Positions 33,913 to 43,636 of a DNA stretch of 64,000 nt are shown piece by piece (position 1 is the stretch's first letter; each line of letters begins with the position of its first letter). Below the pieces are notes generated by a model. The model had not been told where the DNA came from. It saw nothing but the letters and a program-made list of their open reading frames with translations, and ran no database searches. A program made the translations under genes and the position numbers. The stretch spans positions 6,324,001-6,388,000 of the forward strand of contig NZ_CP150227.1 in NCBI RefSeq assembly GCF_037971845.1, read 5' to 3'. Source of the DNA: Paenibacillus sp. FSL R5-0766 (GTDB taxonomy: Bacteria > Bacillota > Bacilli > Paenibacillales > Paenibacillaceae).

Positions 33913-34860
33913 ATGAACCCTATACATGAGATGAATGAGAAGAAAAAACTCATCATTACTACAGCACTCAAGCTATTCTCGGCCAAAGGCAGTGCCGCAA
34001 CCTCCATGCAGGAGATTGCAGAGATATGCGGGATGTCTAAGGGAAGCCTCTACCTGATATTCAAATCCAAAGAGGAATTGGAAGACAGCACGATGGAGTA
34101 CTGTTTATTTACGCTCATAGACGAACTATCCCAGATCGAACATGAAGCTGACCTTACTCCGAGAGAACGTTCACACAAACAGATTGAGACACTGCTCGGC
34201 CATGTGTCCGAGCTAAAGGAATTTTTACGTGTGCAGATGCAAAGCATGATGATGAATGATGAGCCACATCGCAAGGAAAAATGCAACCCGCAGCATAAAG
34301 ATTTGGAGATCCTTACACTACACGGTTTCAAGGACAAACTGGAAGATATGTACGGACCGGAGATTGAACCCTATACGATAGATCTTATTTTACTCATACA
34401 GGGTCTGTTCCTCTCCTACGTTAAGATCTGGTTTACGGAAATGCCCTCCCTTACCGTCTCCAAAATGGCAACCAATATGCTGCAGATGATTGATTATGCA
34501 GCTTACGGATTGCTCGATCAGCGCCCTGCGCCTTTGATTTTGTTGGAAGACTGGCCCGCATGGAGTAGTGATCCAAACACAGACTCCACTGTGATGCGTC
34601 ATCCCATTCACATCATCAAGCAAATGCAGGATATCGCTGGTTCCGATTTGCCCGCAGGGCAAACAAAGAATGATGTTCTCGAAACCATCGCCATCCTCAG
34701 ACAGGAGATGATGGAATTCACACCGCGGCGTGCCATCATTCTCGGCATGATGCACAATTTGGAGAGCGTATCTGCCATCAAACCTTTGCACTCTGAGCTT
34801 AAGCACAGTCTGGATGCCAAGTATAGCCGGTTTATCCAGGCTGACTCGTCACACATATAA
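33913..34860 (+). CDS. TetR/AcrR family regulator of the RND exporter
   Basis: A 315-aa regulator, longer than most TetR proteins. The HTH is near residues 8-55 (LIITTALKLFSAKGSAATSM then QEIAEICGMSKGSLYLIFKS). After the ligand-binding helices a C-terminal extra segment of about 100 residues (from about 210) follows, with several amphipathic helices. An in-frame GTG at 33898 overlaps the ribosome site, so ATG 33913 is preferred. The RND gene starts 33 nt after its stop. Confidence 0.9.
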   Translation: MNPIHEMNEKKKLIITTALKLFSAKGSAATSMQEIAEICGMSKGSLYLIFKSKEELEDSTMEYCLFTLIDELSQIEHEADLTPRERSHKQIETLLGHVSELKEFLRVQMQSMMMNDEPHRKEKCNPQHKDLEILTLHGFKDKLEDMYGPEIEPYTIDLILLIQGLFLSYVKIWFTEMPSLTVSKMATNMLQMIDYAAYGLLDQRPAPLILLEDWPAWSSDPNTDSTVMRHPIHIIKQMQDIAGSDLPAGQTKNDVLETIAILRQEMMEFTPRRAIILGMMHNLESVSAIKPLHSELKHSLDAKYSRFIQADSSHI

Positions 34861-34893
34861 ACAGGAGAAACAGAGAGGAGAAGAAACCATCGT

Positions 34894-37800
34894 ATGAAAG
34901 GTATAATTAATTTTTCACTGAACAACAAGTTTGCGATTTGGATTCTGACGATTATCATCTCTTTCGCAGGTTTGTACAGCGGATTGACGATGAAACAAGA
35001 GACAATCCCGAACATCAACGTACCGTTTCTGAATGTCACTGCCATTGATCCGGGGGCTGCACCGGAGGGAATTGTTGAAGATGTCACGAAGCCGCTGGAA
35101 GTAAAACTACGCAATGTAGATGGCGTGAAGACAGTGACCTCCACTTCCATGGAGAACGCAGCATCGATCACACTCGAATTTGATTATGGAACAGATCTAA
35201 CCAACGCAACTGCAACCGTTCGTGAGGCACTGAATGAAGTACAACTGCCTGACAGCGTGCAGAAGCCGACCATTTCCAAGTTCAGCATTAACTCTTTCCC
35301 GGTTGTATCTCTAAGCCTGTCCGACAAGGACGGCGGTGACCTGGAACAATTGACACGACTGGTTGAATCGGATATTCAGCCTGCACTCGAAGATATTGAC
35401 GGTGTAGCTCAGGTCCAGGTGTCCGGTCAATATGTGAAAGAAGTTCAATTGAAGTTTGACCAAGCCAAAATGGCCGAGCTGGGCCTGACCGAAGATACGG
35501 TAAACGGCATCGTTCAAGGTTCATCCATTCGTGTGCCCCTTGGACTGTTTGAACTGGATAAATCCCAGAAAGCCGTTGTCGTAGATGGAAACATCATCGA
35601 CATCGATGATCTGAAAAACCTTGCCATTCCAGTTGTACCCGGCGGTGCCGGAGCTTCCGCAGGCAATGGTTCAGGCGGAGCGCCACAAGGCTCTGGAGCG
35701 CCAACTGGTGAAGCTGGTCAAGGTACAGCTCCTGGCTCTGCACAAGGAACAGACCAGGCTGCAGGCCAAGCTGCTGGTGGTAATGCCAGTGTGGGTAGCC
35801 CTTCAGGTGCTGCCAACGCAGCTGGTATCCCGACAGTGAAATTAAGTGAAATTGCCAAGATCGAAGTCATCGGTCAAGCGGAATCCATTTCCCGGACTGA
35901 CGGCAAGGAATCGATTGGTATTTCCATTGTAAAATCCAACGATGCCAACACGGTTGATGTCGTTAACGCAGTCAAAGATAAAGCGGAAGAGTTGCAATCG
36001 CAGTTCAAAAATGCTGATTTGACTGTCCTGCTTGACCAAGGTAAACCGATTCAGGACTCGGTGAACACGATGCTGGGTAAAGCCGTTTTTGGTGCCTTGT
36101 TTGCCATCCTGATCATCCTGCTATTCCTGCGTAATATTCGTTCAACCATTATCTCCATTATATCGATCCCGCTCTCCTTGCTCATGGCATTGACTGCGCT
36201 CAACATGATGGATATTACTTTGAACATGATGACGCTGGGTGCCATGACGGTTGCCATCGGACGGGTTGTCGATGACTCCATCGTTGTTATCGAGAACATC
36301 TACCGCAGATTAACGCTCAAAGGTGAGAGATTAAAAGGCCGTGAACTAGTCCGCGAAGCAACTCGCGAGATGTTTGTGCCAATCCTTTCTTCCACGATCG
36401 TAACTATTGCGGTATTCCTGCCACTGGCGTTGGTAAGCGGTATGGTCGGTGAGTTATTCACGCCATTTGCACTGACCATGGTATTCGCTTTGCTGGCATC
36501 CCTGATCGTTGCCATTACCATTGTGCCGATGCTTGCGCACACCCTGTTCCGTGGAGGGTTGAAGAACAAACAGAATCACGAAGAAAAACCGGGCAAAATG
36601 GCGGAAGGTTACAAACGTCTGCTGAACTGGACCCTTTCACACAAACTCATCACGGTCAGTATTGCAGTGATCTTGCTGGTCGGCAGTTTGTTCCTGTACC
36701 CGTTCATCGGTGCAAGCTTCTTGCCAGAACAACAGGATAAATATGTGACTATTACGTACAGCCCACAAACTGGAGCTTTACGTGAAGGTGTAGAAAAAGA
36801 AGCACTCGTTGCCGAGAAGTGGTTGCTGGAACAACCGGGTCTGGAGAAAATGCAATATTCCATCGGCGGAAGTAACCCACTGAGCAGCATGGGTGGCGGT
36901 GGTTCCAACTCGGCTCTATTCTATATTGAATATAACGAAGACACGAAAGACTTTACTCAAGTGAAGGAACAGCTTGTAGAAGGTCTGAAGAAAGAAGTTA
37001 CCGTAGGTACCTGGAATGAGCTCGACATGTCCGGCGGTCTGGGTGGTAGCGGCCTGAGTCTCTCCATCTATGGCGATAATGTAGAGCAACTCAAACCTGT
37101 GTCGGACGAAATTCTGAAACTGGTTGAAGCGGATAAGGATAATTTTGAAAAAGCAGACACTACACTCGCTGACACCTACGGGCAGTATACGCTCGTGGCG
37201 GATCAGGAGAAATTGAGTTCCCTGGGCCTGACTGCAGGCCAACTGGCAATGACGCTGAGCCCGGCACGGGAACGTCCTGTGCTTACGGAAGTCGATATCG
37301 ATAACAAAACGTACAAAGTATATGTAGAGACAGACAACAAAACATTCAGCAGTATTAAAGAAATTGAGGATGAAACCGTCACTTCACCTCTTGGCATCGA
37401 AGTACCAATCAAAGATGTTGCCAAAGTAGAAGAAGGTACGTCCCCGAACTCCATCATGCAAATTGATGGTAAAGTTGTTGTACAAGTCACAGCCAACATC
37501 CTGGCTTCGGATGTAACGAAAGCTTCGAGTAACCTACAGGCTGAGATCGACAAGCTGGATCTGCCTGATGGCGTTGAAGTGAAGTTCGGAGGTACAACCG
37601 AACAGATTAATGATACCTTTACTCAACTGGGTCTCGCCATGCTGGCGGCCATCGCCATTGTATACTTCGTGCTCGTTGTTACATTCGGCGGCGGATTGGC
37701 ACCATTCGCAATCCTGTTCTCCCTGCCATTTACGGTTATTGGTATTATGGTAGGTCTGTTCATCGCTGGTGGTACGCTTGACGTCTCAGCCATGATGGGT

Positions 37801-38130
37801 GGACTGATGCTCATCGGGATCGTGGTCACCAACGCCATCGTGTTGATCGACCGTGTTATTCACAAGGAAAAAGAGGGTATGTCTACCCGTGAAGCCTTGC
37901 TGGAAGCCGGTGCAACACGTCTGCGTCCAATTCTGATGACCGCTCTCGCAACCATTGGTGCCCTGTTGCCACTGGTAACGGGTCTCGAAGAGAGTGCGGG
38001 TATCATCTCCAAAGGACTCGGAATCACCGTAATCGGTGGTCTGATCAGCTCCACGCTGCTCACACTGGTTATCGTACCGATTGTGTATGAGTTCCTGATG
38101 AAATTTAAAAAGAAAAGAATCGAAGATTAA
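34894..38130 (+). CDS. RND-family efflux transporter (SwrC/YerP/AcrB type)
   Basis: A proton-driven inner-membrane exporter of 1,078 aa. TM1 is at residues 13-30. Two large outside loops follow TM1 and TM7. TM4 holds the conserved Asp pair in GRVVDDSIVVIEN (about 455), and TM10 the Lys-bearing region is less clear. Gram-positive relatives include SwrC, linked to surfactin export and drug resistance. Between about residues 249 and 311, in the first loop, lies a low-complexity stretch of Gly, Ala, Ser, Gln and Pro (e.g. GNGSGGAPQGSGAPTGEAGQ) not typical of the family. It is the only exporter gene in the unit; there is no separate membrane-fusion protein gene. Confidence 0.93.
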   Translation: MKGIINFSLNNKFAIWILTIIISFAGLYSGLTMKQETIPNINVPFLNVTAIDPGAAPEGIVEDVTKPLEVKLRNVDGVKTVTSTSMENAASITLEFDYGTDLTNATATVREALNEVQLPDSVQKPTISKFSINSFPVVSLSLSDKDGGDLEQLTRLVESDIQPALEDIDGVAQVQVSGQYVKEVQLKFDQAKMAELGLTEDTVNGIVQGSSIRVPLGLFELDKSQKAVVVDGNIIDIDDLKNLAIPVVPGGAGASAGNGSGGAPQGSGAPTGEAGQGTAPGSAQGTDQAAGQAAGGNASVGSPSGAANAAGIPTVKLSEIAKIEVIGQAESISRTDGKESIGISIVKSNDANTVDVVNAVKDKAEELQSQFKNADLTVLLDQGKPIQDSVNTMLGKAVFGALFAILIILLFLRNIRSTIISIISIPLSLLMALTALNMMDITLNMMTLGAMTVAIGRVVDDSIVVIENIYRRLTLKGERLKGRELVREATREMFVPILSSTIVTIAVFLPLALVSGMVGELFTPFALTMVFALLASLIVAITIVPMLAHTLFRGGLKNKQNHEEKPGKMAEGYKRLLNWTLSHKLITVSIAVILLVGSLFLYPFIGASFLPEQQDKYVTITYSPQTGALREGVEKEALVAEKWLLEQPGLEKMQYSIGGSNPLSSMGGGGSNSALFYIEYNEDTKDFTQVKEQLVEGLKKEVTVGTWNELDMSGGLGGSGLSLSIYGDNVEQLKPVSDEILKLVEADKDNFEKADTTLADTYGQYTLVADQEKLSSLGLTAGQLAMTLSPARERPVLTEVDIDNKTYKVYVETDNKTFSSIKEIEDETVTSPLGIEVPIKDVAKVEEGTSPNSIMQIDGKVVVQVTANILASDVTKASSNLQAEIDKLDLPDGVEVKFGGTTEQINDTFTQLGLAMLAAIAIVYFVLVVTFGGGLAPFAILFSLPFTVIGIMVGLFIAGGTLDVSAMMGGLMLIGIVVTNAIVLIDRVIHKEKEGMSTREALLEAGATRLRPILMTALATIGALLPLVTGLEESAGIISKGLGITVIGGLISSTLLTLVIVPIVYEFLMKFKKKRIED

Positions 38131-38200
38131 GAAATAGAGAGTCGTGCTCATGTAATGGGTTGAGTACAACTTAAATACAGACTATAATATTTAGCTTCTC

Positions 38201-38261
38201 GCCCCTTAGCGCATATTGGAATGATTGAATTCCGATGTGATGTTAAGGGGCTTTTTTTTTC
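38201..38261 (+). terminator. Terminator after the RND gene
   Basis: GCCCCTTA and TAAGGGGC arms enclose further pairing (GGAAT/ATTCC), followed by nine T. Confidence 0.9.
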
Positions 38262-38333
38262 ATGTAAATTCACACAATACATAAACTGACATAGAAATGC
38301 TTCATTTTAATCAAAATCACAAAAAGCACAGAC

Positions 38334-38398
38334 TCATTTGTCATTTGAAACAAATGAACGTTAGATTTCAGCTCATAGGCTGTAAATGGACTTATAAT
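38334..38398 (+). promoter_or_regulatory. Region upstream of pucR: inverted repeat and -10
   Basis: TCATTTG and CAAATGA (38334-38357) are inverted around a 10-nt centre. A consensus TATAAT is at 38393-38398, without a clear -35 at the usual spacing. It may be a regulated promoter dependent on an activator. Confidence 0.45.
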
Positions 38399-38485
38399 AT
38401 GGATTAATTATGCAAGTTGACGGATTCCAGACTCCAGATAGATCACATGTTATTGGGGAAGGATGGTGGTTGTGTGGGGGAGACA

Positions 38486-40153
38486 ATGCTTCATATTCAA
38501 GTCAGAGACATGTTAAAACGTCCCGTATTTCGCAAGGCGGAAGTTCTGGCCAGTGATCGTGCGCTAGAGCGGTATGTTCGCTGGGTTCATATCATGGAGG
38601 TTCCAGAAGTAGGGGACTTGCTCAATGGCGGGGAATTGGTGCTTACGACAGGCATTGGCTGGCAGGAAGGTGAGCAGCAAGGCCTGTCTTTTTTGCGTCA
38701 GTTAATTGCTCGTGGGGCTGCCGGACTCTGTATGGAACTGGGGGATCACACCAAGTCGCAGCTCGGTGCTATGAAGGAAATTGCAGTGGCAGCGGATTTC
38801 CCGTTGATCTGGTTCCACGAACAAGTCCGTTATATTGATATTACGCAAGACCTGCATTTCACCCTGATTCGCAGTCATCAGCGGATGATTGCCGAACTCG
38901 ACAGTCTCACCACCTCGTTTAACCAACTTCTTCTGAATGGAGACGGGGTACAACCCCTGCTTCGATTATTGTCACGAACAACCGGATGTGCCGTGGCGTT
39001 ATATCCACTTGAGGGGGAAGCGAGTAGCGTTCCCTATTGCTCTCCAGAGCAGCTGGAGACTCGTCGGCAGGATTGGTTTTTGCAGCGGGAACATTTGGCG
39101 GGGGAGGATATTCCGAATTTAATGCAACTGTCAGATAACACATTGGATGTGATCAGCATGCCTGTTCAGGCGTTAGACTACACCTTTGCTGACCTTGTGC
39201 TGATGCACCAAAAACTGCAGGATCACGATTCAAATAATATACCAATCAAACCTTCGGATGAATTCGTCTTTCAGGCACTGGAACGTTGCGCGGCCGCAAT
39301 TGCCCAGGACTGGATGCGAACCAAATACATGGAAGAGAAACGTCGCTACAAAGAAGATATGTGGGTCATTGACTGGCTTAACGGACATCACTCCACAAAA
39401 GAAATCCATGAATATGTATCTACCGTTAATCCCCTTCTCGCAACGAGTAAAGCTACCATAATCTTATTCGACAGCAACCCCGCGTACACAGACAGCCTCA
39501 AAATTCAGAAATTATTGATCCAACGCAACATCGTTGCCCGTTCCGTGTTCGCTCGGGAGAATTTCACCCTCTACAGCACCGTTCTAAACCACCAGATCAT
39601 TCTTATCATTCTCGACCCACTACCTGGATCTCAGCGCAAAAGCAGTCTCTGGCGCTGCATCGAACAGCTGCAGCAGCACGAGCAGGAACAGAACCACTGC
39701 CTCTTCTCAGGCCTATTCGGTATCGGTCATAACTGCACAGACCTCTCCCGTCTCAAGGACAGCCTGGAATCAGCAAAGGAGACACTGCGAATTCAGAAGG
39801 ACATCGGTGTGATGCAGCAGCCCTTTTACAGTAATCTTCATTGTTACCGCATCATCGCCAGTATGAAGCAGAGTGGCAATCTGGATGATTTCATCGAAGA
39901 ATATTTGGGGCCGCTCATTCGTTACGATGTAGAGAAAGGAGGTCAGCTGCTGCGCACGCTCAAGCAATATTTGATCCTGTGCTGCTCCAAGCAAGAGACG
40001 GCCACCGCTCTATATATCGTCAGACAGACACTGTATCACCGTTTGGACAAAATCGAAGCCCTTTTGGGAGAAGATTATATCCTCCCCGAGAAAAGGGTTG
40101 CGATCGAACTTGCCATCTACGCCTATGAGTACGTACACGGCCCGATCGCGTGA
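38486..40153 (+). CDS. PucR-family transcriptional regulator
   Basis: A 555-aa regulator. The N-terminal PucR domain begins LHIQVRDMLKRPVFRKAEVL, with GGELVLTTGIGWQEGEQQG near 55. A central GGDEF-like/CdaR segment follows, and the C-terminal HTH lies in the last 70 residues (LLRTLKQYLILCCSKQETAT, ALYIVRQTLYHRLDKIEALL). PucR proteins control purine and pyrimidine degradation genes in Firmicutes. The gene converges on the pyrimidine-degradation operon with stops 16 nt apart, which makes it the likely regulator. The ATG at 38486 matches the family start; the open frame to 38417 lacks a good site. Confidence 0.9.
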   Translation: MLHIQVRDMLKRPVFRKAEVLASDRALERYVRWVHIMEVPEVGDLLNGGELVLTTGIGWQEGEQQGLSFLRQLIARGAAGLCMELGDHTKSQLGAMKEIAVAADFPLIWFHEQVRYIDITQDLHFTLIRSHQRMIAELDSLTTSFNQLLLNGDGVQPLLRLLSRTTGCAVALYPLEGEASSVPYCSPEQLETRRQDWFLQREHLAGEDIPNLMQLSDNTLDVISMPVQALDYTFADLVLMHQKLQDHDSNNIPIKPSDEFVFQALERCAAAIAQDWMRTKYMEEKRRYKEDMWVIDWLNGHHSTKEIHEYVSTVNPLLATSKATIILFDSNPAYTDSLKIQKLLIQRNIVARSVFARENFTLYSTVLNHQIILIILDPLPGSQRKSSLWRCIEQLQQHEQEQNHCLFSGLFGIGHNCTDLSRLKDSLESAKETLRIQKDIGVMQQPFYSNLHCYRIIASMKQSGNLDDFIEEYLGPLIRYDVEKGGQLLRTLKQYLILCCSKQETATALYIVRQTLYHRLDKIEALLGEDYILPEKRVAIELAIYAYEYVHGPIA

Positions 40154-40168
40154 AGAGCTGGGCATCGT

Positions 40169-40396
40169 CTAAGCTCCCCGCTGCTCCTGAAGCTGGCGAA
40201 TCAGGATGTGACTGAACCACTTCCGTCCAGACGCCGTGCCTACGTATTGCTCTTGTTTCTCTTCGGGAAGATCCGGGTGCCCCCATATGACGTGAGCACC
40301 CTCCAGATGTTCCCGTACCGCATAGATCCGATAACCCTGTGCAACCATTCGCTCTATGGCGTTCCTCTCGGCATCAAACACATCATGATCCGACAT
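40169..40396 (-). CDS. Small conserved-looking protein coupled to dihydropyrimidinase
   Basis: A 75-aa soluble protein, acidic/basic mixed, with AVREHLEGAHVIWGHPDLPE and SGRKWFSHILIRQLQEQ. Its ATG overlaps the hydA stop (TGATG) and follows GGGGGGAG at a 6-nt spacing, so it is translated with hydA as the last gene of the operon. I do not recognise the family. No signal peptide or membrane segment is seen. The coupling hints at a role with HydA (assembly or regulation), by position only. Confidence 0.75.
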   Translation of the reverse strand: MSDHDVFDAERNAIERMVAQGYRIYAVREHLEGAHVIWGHPDLPEEKQEQYVGTASGRKWFSHILIRQLQEQRGA

Positions 40397-41841
40397 CAGC
40401 TTCTCCCCCCATTCACTGCCGTCACAGGATGTTTCATCGGTATGGGCGCGCCTGCATCATACTTGTTGCGCTTCACATATTGGCCTGCCCCTGCTGTTCC
40501 GGTATACTGCCGATCTCGAATGACATACTCCCCGCGGCACAACACCGTCACCGGACATCCCTGTACCTGCATACCTTCAAATGCACTGTAATCCACGTTC
40601 ATATGATGCGTATCTGCCGAGATCACCCTGTTTACAGAGGGGTCAAAAATAACGATATCCGCGTCTGTCCCGACAGCGAGAGTCCCTTTCTGCGGAAATA
40701 GTCCAAATAACTTGCTCGCTCTTGTCGAACATAGATCAACCCACTGATTCAGTGTGATCCTTCCTTTGACTACACCTTCGGAATACAGAATGCTGAGACG
40801 ATCTTCGATGACAGGCCCCCCGTTAGGAATTTTGCTAAAATCATCCTTGCCCAAGTCCTTCTGCCCCTTGAAATTAAACGAGCAATGATCGGAGCCAATC
40901 GTCTGCAACTGACCACTTTTCAATGCATTCCACAACACTTCCTGATGCGCTACTTCCCGCAGCGGAGGTGACCAAACATACTTTGCACCCTCAAAGTCCG
41001 GCTGATCCATGATCGATTGATCCAGTATCAAATACTGAGGACAGGTCTCCCCCCAGATCCGGTAGCCCATTTCACGCATACGCGCAATTTGCTCCACTGC
41101 TTCCGCACAGGTCACGTGCACCACATACAGCTGTGAATCCGCAAGTGCAGCCAGACGCGCCGCACGCCCTGTTGCTTCTCCCTCCAGCATGGATGGACGA
41201 GTCAGCGCATGATGAATCGGCTCCGTGCGCCCTTCGGCGAGCGCCTGTCGAACCAGCAGGTCAATGACATCCCCGTTCTCGGCATGAACCATGACGAGTG
41301 CGCCGTACTCTTTTGCCTTTTGCAACGTCTGGAAGAGAATCCCGTCATCGGCCTGAAACTGGTTTTTATACGCCATGAACACCTTGAAGGATGACACACC
41401 CTCTTCTTCAATGATCTGCGGCAGCTCTTCCAGCACCTGATCATTCATCTCGCCGATCATGAGATGGAAACCGTAGTCGATGGCAGCTTTACCCTCGGCT
41501 TTGGCATGCCACTCCTGGAGAGATTCGATTAATGGACGGCCTTTTTGTGTCAGACAGAAATCAATGATCGTTGTTGTACCACCAAAGGCTGCCGCTGTCG
41601 TTCCCGTCGCAAAATCATCCGCCGTTACCGTTCCACCGAAGGGCATATCCAGATGCGTATGCGGGTCGATCCCGCCCGGAATGACGTAACAACCCGCTGC
41701 ATCCACAACCTCCGTTCGTTCGTCAGGCATCAGTCCGATGCCAATCTGTGTGATTTTACCCTTTTCGATCAAAATATCTGCTTCAAAGGTATCCGACGCC
41801 GTGACCAACACACCGTTACGAATCAATTTGCGGGTACTCAT
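40396..41841 (-). CDS. hydA: Dihydropyrimidinase
   Basis: Opens the ring of 5,6-dihydrouracil or dihydrothymine to the N-carbamoyl beta-amino acid. The 481-aa product has the binuclear zinc motif GGIDPHTHLDMPFGG (about 57-71), the carboxylated-lysine region SSFKVFMAYK (about 147), VHAENGDVI, YVVHVTCAEAVEQIA and IGSDHCSFNF with the last Asp ligand region. It starts overlapping the preA stop (ATGA) behind AAGGAGGCG. It is the second step in the pathway encoded here. Confidence 0.95.
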   Translation of the reverse strand: MSTRKLIRNGVLVTASDTFEADILIEKGKITQIGIGLMPDERTEVVDAAGCYVIPGGIDPHTHLDMPFGGTVTADDFATGTTAAAFGGTTTIIDFCLTQKGRPLIESLQEWHAKAEGKAAIDYGFHLMIGEMNDQVLEELPQIIEEEGVSSFKVFMAYKNQFQADDGILFQTLQKAKEYGALVMVHAENGDVIDLLVRQALAEGRTEPIHHALTRPSMLEGEATGRAARLAALADSQLYVVHVTCAEAVEQIARMREMGYRIWGETCPQYLILDQSIMDQPDFEGAKYVWSPPLREVAHQEVLWNALKSGQLQTIGSDHCSFNFKGQKDLGKDDFSKIPNGGPVIEDRLSILYSEGVVKGRITLNQWVDLCSTRASKLFGLFPQKGTLAVGTDADIVIFDPSVNRVISADTHHMNVDYSAFEGMQVQGCPVTVLCRGEYVIRDRQYTGTAGAGQYVKRNKYDAGAPIPMKHPVTAVNGGRS

Positions 41842-43133
41842 GATATCGCCTCCTTGGTTGATTGATCTCTAACGGATTGCAACATCGCAATCGCAGACTG
41901 CCTTTCATTCCAGGTTACAGGTTCCTGCTCAGGTACAAGTTCAACCATCTCAATCGCCCCATCCACCGGGCAAACGATCGAACACAGATTACAGCCAACA
42001 CAGTCATCTTCCACCACTTCCAGATAGGAGCCGGACGGGTCGGTCAACATATCAATACATTGATGCGAGGTGTCCTCACAAGCAATATGGCATTTGTTGC
42101 AGTTGATGCAGACATCGCGGTTGATGCGGGCGACGACTTTGTAGTTCAGATCGAGATTGCCCCAATCGGAGTAACGCGGAACCGTCTGACCTACCAGTTC
42201 TGCTACACTGCTTAGACCCTTTTCATCCAAATAATCGTTCAGCCCATCAATCATGTCCTCCACAATGCGGAATCCATGATGCATCGCTGCGGTACATACC
42301 TGAACCCCTGTAGCGCCCATGAGCAGAAACTCTGCGGTATCCCGCCAGTCCGAGATTCCACCAATACCCGAGATCGGCACACCAACTTCAGGATTACGCG
42401 CACACTCAGCAACCATATTCAGTGCAATTGGCTTCACGGCTGGGCCACAGTATCCGCCATGCGCTCCTTTGCCGCCCACATGGGGCACGGTATTCCACGA
42501 ATCCAGATCCACACCTGCCAGGGAGTTAATTGTATTGATCAGGGAGATCGCATCCGCGCCACCTCGTACAGCTGCCCGGGCTGTCGCCGTAATATCCGTG
42601 ATATTCGGCGTGAGCTTCACAATCACCGGTGTGGTCGCCACTTCCTTCACCCACATCGTCTGTAGTTCGACCAGGTCAGGTTGCTGACCAGAGGCGGCTC
42701 CCATACCACGTTCGGCCATGCCATGCGGGCAACCAAAGTTCAGCTCCAGGCCGTCGACACCGACAGCCTCCACCTTTTTCACAATCTCATGCCACTTCTC
42801 CCGCGTAGGTTCCACCATCAGTGAAGCGACAACCGCACGATCCGGGAAGCGTTTCTTGGTCTCGGCAATCTCCCGCAGATTCACTTCCAGCGGACGATCG
42901 GATATCAATTCGATATTGTTAAACCCTGCCACCCGCTGCCCACCAAAATGAACCGCCGCGAAACGCGAGGATGTATTGATAATTGGTTCACCCAGCGTCT
43001 TCCACACCGCGCCACCCCAGCCCGCCTCGAACGCACGCTGGACCTGATATCCCGTATTGGTCGGTGGTGCAGAGGCCAGCCAGAATGGATTGGGTGATCG
43101 AATACCTGCCAGATTAATGGATAAGTCAGCCAT
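41838..43133 (-). CDS. preA: NAD-dependent dihydropyrimidine dehydrogenase, catalytic subunit
   Basis: Reduces uracil or thymine to the dihydro form with PreT as the electron-transfer partner. The 431-aa product has a flavin TIM barrel with NPFWLASAPPTNTGYQVQRA (start), LELNFGCPHGMAERGMG (about 137) and ISGIGGISDWRD, and at the C-terminus two [4Fe-4S] motifs, CINCNKCHIACEDTSHQC and CVGCNLCSIVCP. The ATG at 43133 follows AAGGAGGG. Unlike many gene pairs, preA here is separated from preT by about 500 bp filled with repeats. Confidence 0.96.
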   Translation of the reverse strand: MADLSINLAGIRSPNPFWLASAPPTNTGYQVQRAFEAGWGGAVWKTLGEPIINTSSRFAAVHFGGQRVAGFNNIELISDRPLEVNLREIAETKKRFPDRAVVASLMVEPTREKWHEIVKKVEAVGVDGLELNFGCPHGMAERGMGAASGQQPDLVELQTMWVKEVATTPVIVKLTPNITDITATARAAVRGGADAISLINTINSLAGVDLDSWNTVPHVGGKGAHGGYCGPAVKPIALNMVAECARNPEVGVPISGIGGISDWRDTAEFLLMGATGVQVCTAAMHHGFRIVEDMIDGLNDYLDEKGLSSVAELVGQTVPRYSDWGNLDLNYKVVARINRDVCINCNKCHIACEDTSHQCIDMLTDPSGSYLEVVEDDCVGCNLCSIVCPVDGAIEMVELVPEQEPVTWNERQSAIAMLQSVRDQSTKEAIS

Positions 43134-43168
43134 AACGATCCCTCCTTGGTGTTGTTTGAACTCACTGG

Positions 43169-43315
43169 TTACACTGGACACTCCGATGACAGAACAACCT
43201 TCCGATCGCTGTTATCCCCAGATTTTTTTGATTCCTTTTATAAAGGGAAAATCCGGGGATAAAGGCGAACACTCCGTTTCTTCAGGTTCTTTCTGTCCTC
43301 TCCGTTTTGTGTAAA
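43169..43315 (-). repeat. Dispersed palindromic element, copy 4 (preA leader)
   Basis: Full palindrome with TTATCCCCAGATTTTTTT and AAAATCCGGGGATAA, and outer arms GACAGAACAACCT and, inverted, GACAGAAAGAACCT. It ends 36 nt before the preA start codon. Confidence 0.88.
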
Positions 43316-43404
43316 TGTTTAGTTCAATTTTTATCGTTGTACTGGATATTTGGTCGTGTTTAGGATCTCTGCGTAGTAATGGGGTTTCTGGATAGTACGC
43401 ACCT

Positions 43405-43559
43405 AAATTCTAACGAACCGTAGAGCTCTTATTCGACTCATTTGCGGCACTTTCAAAATCTAACGAATCGTAGAAAGCTTATATTGCTGTAATAGCTCAT
43501 TTCGGCTTCATTTCAACGATTTTTATCAAAATAAGACGTGTGAGATTCATTAGATTTTT
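43405..43559. repeat. TCTAACGAA repeat cluster between preT and preA
   Basis: Two direct copies, ATTCTAACGAACCGTAGAG (43407) and AATCTAACGAATCGTAGAA (43457), about 50 bp apart, and an inverted third, GTGAGATTCATTAGATTTT (43541). Copies two and three form a palindrome of about 105 bp. Similar arms occur at 7373-7437. No gene is present in 43316-43636. Confidence 0.6.
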
Positions 43560-43636
43560 CAACCCTCCATAAATTCCCACTATAAGTTGTGTAGGGTTCT
43601 TTAGCGCGTCAGGGGAACGAGGATTCGATGAACTGC

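Noticed and set aside
43405..43559. CRISPR-like short direct repeats
   Set aside because: Only two direct and one inverted diverged copy, unequal spacers and no cas genes; better read as palindromic repeats.
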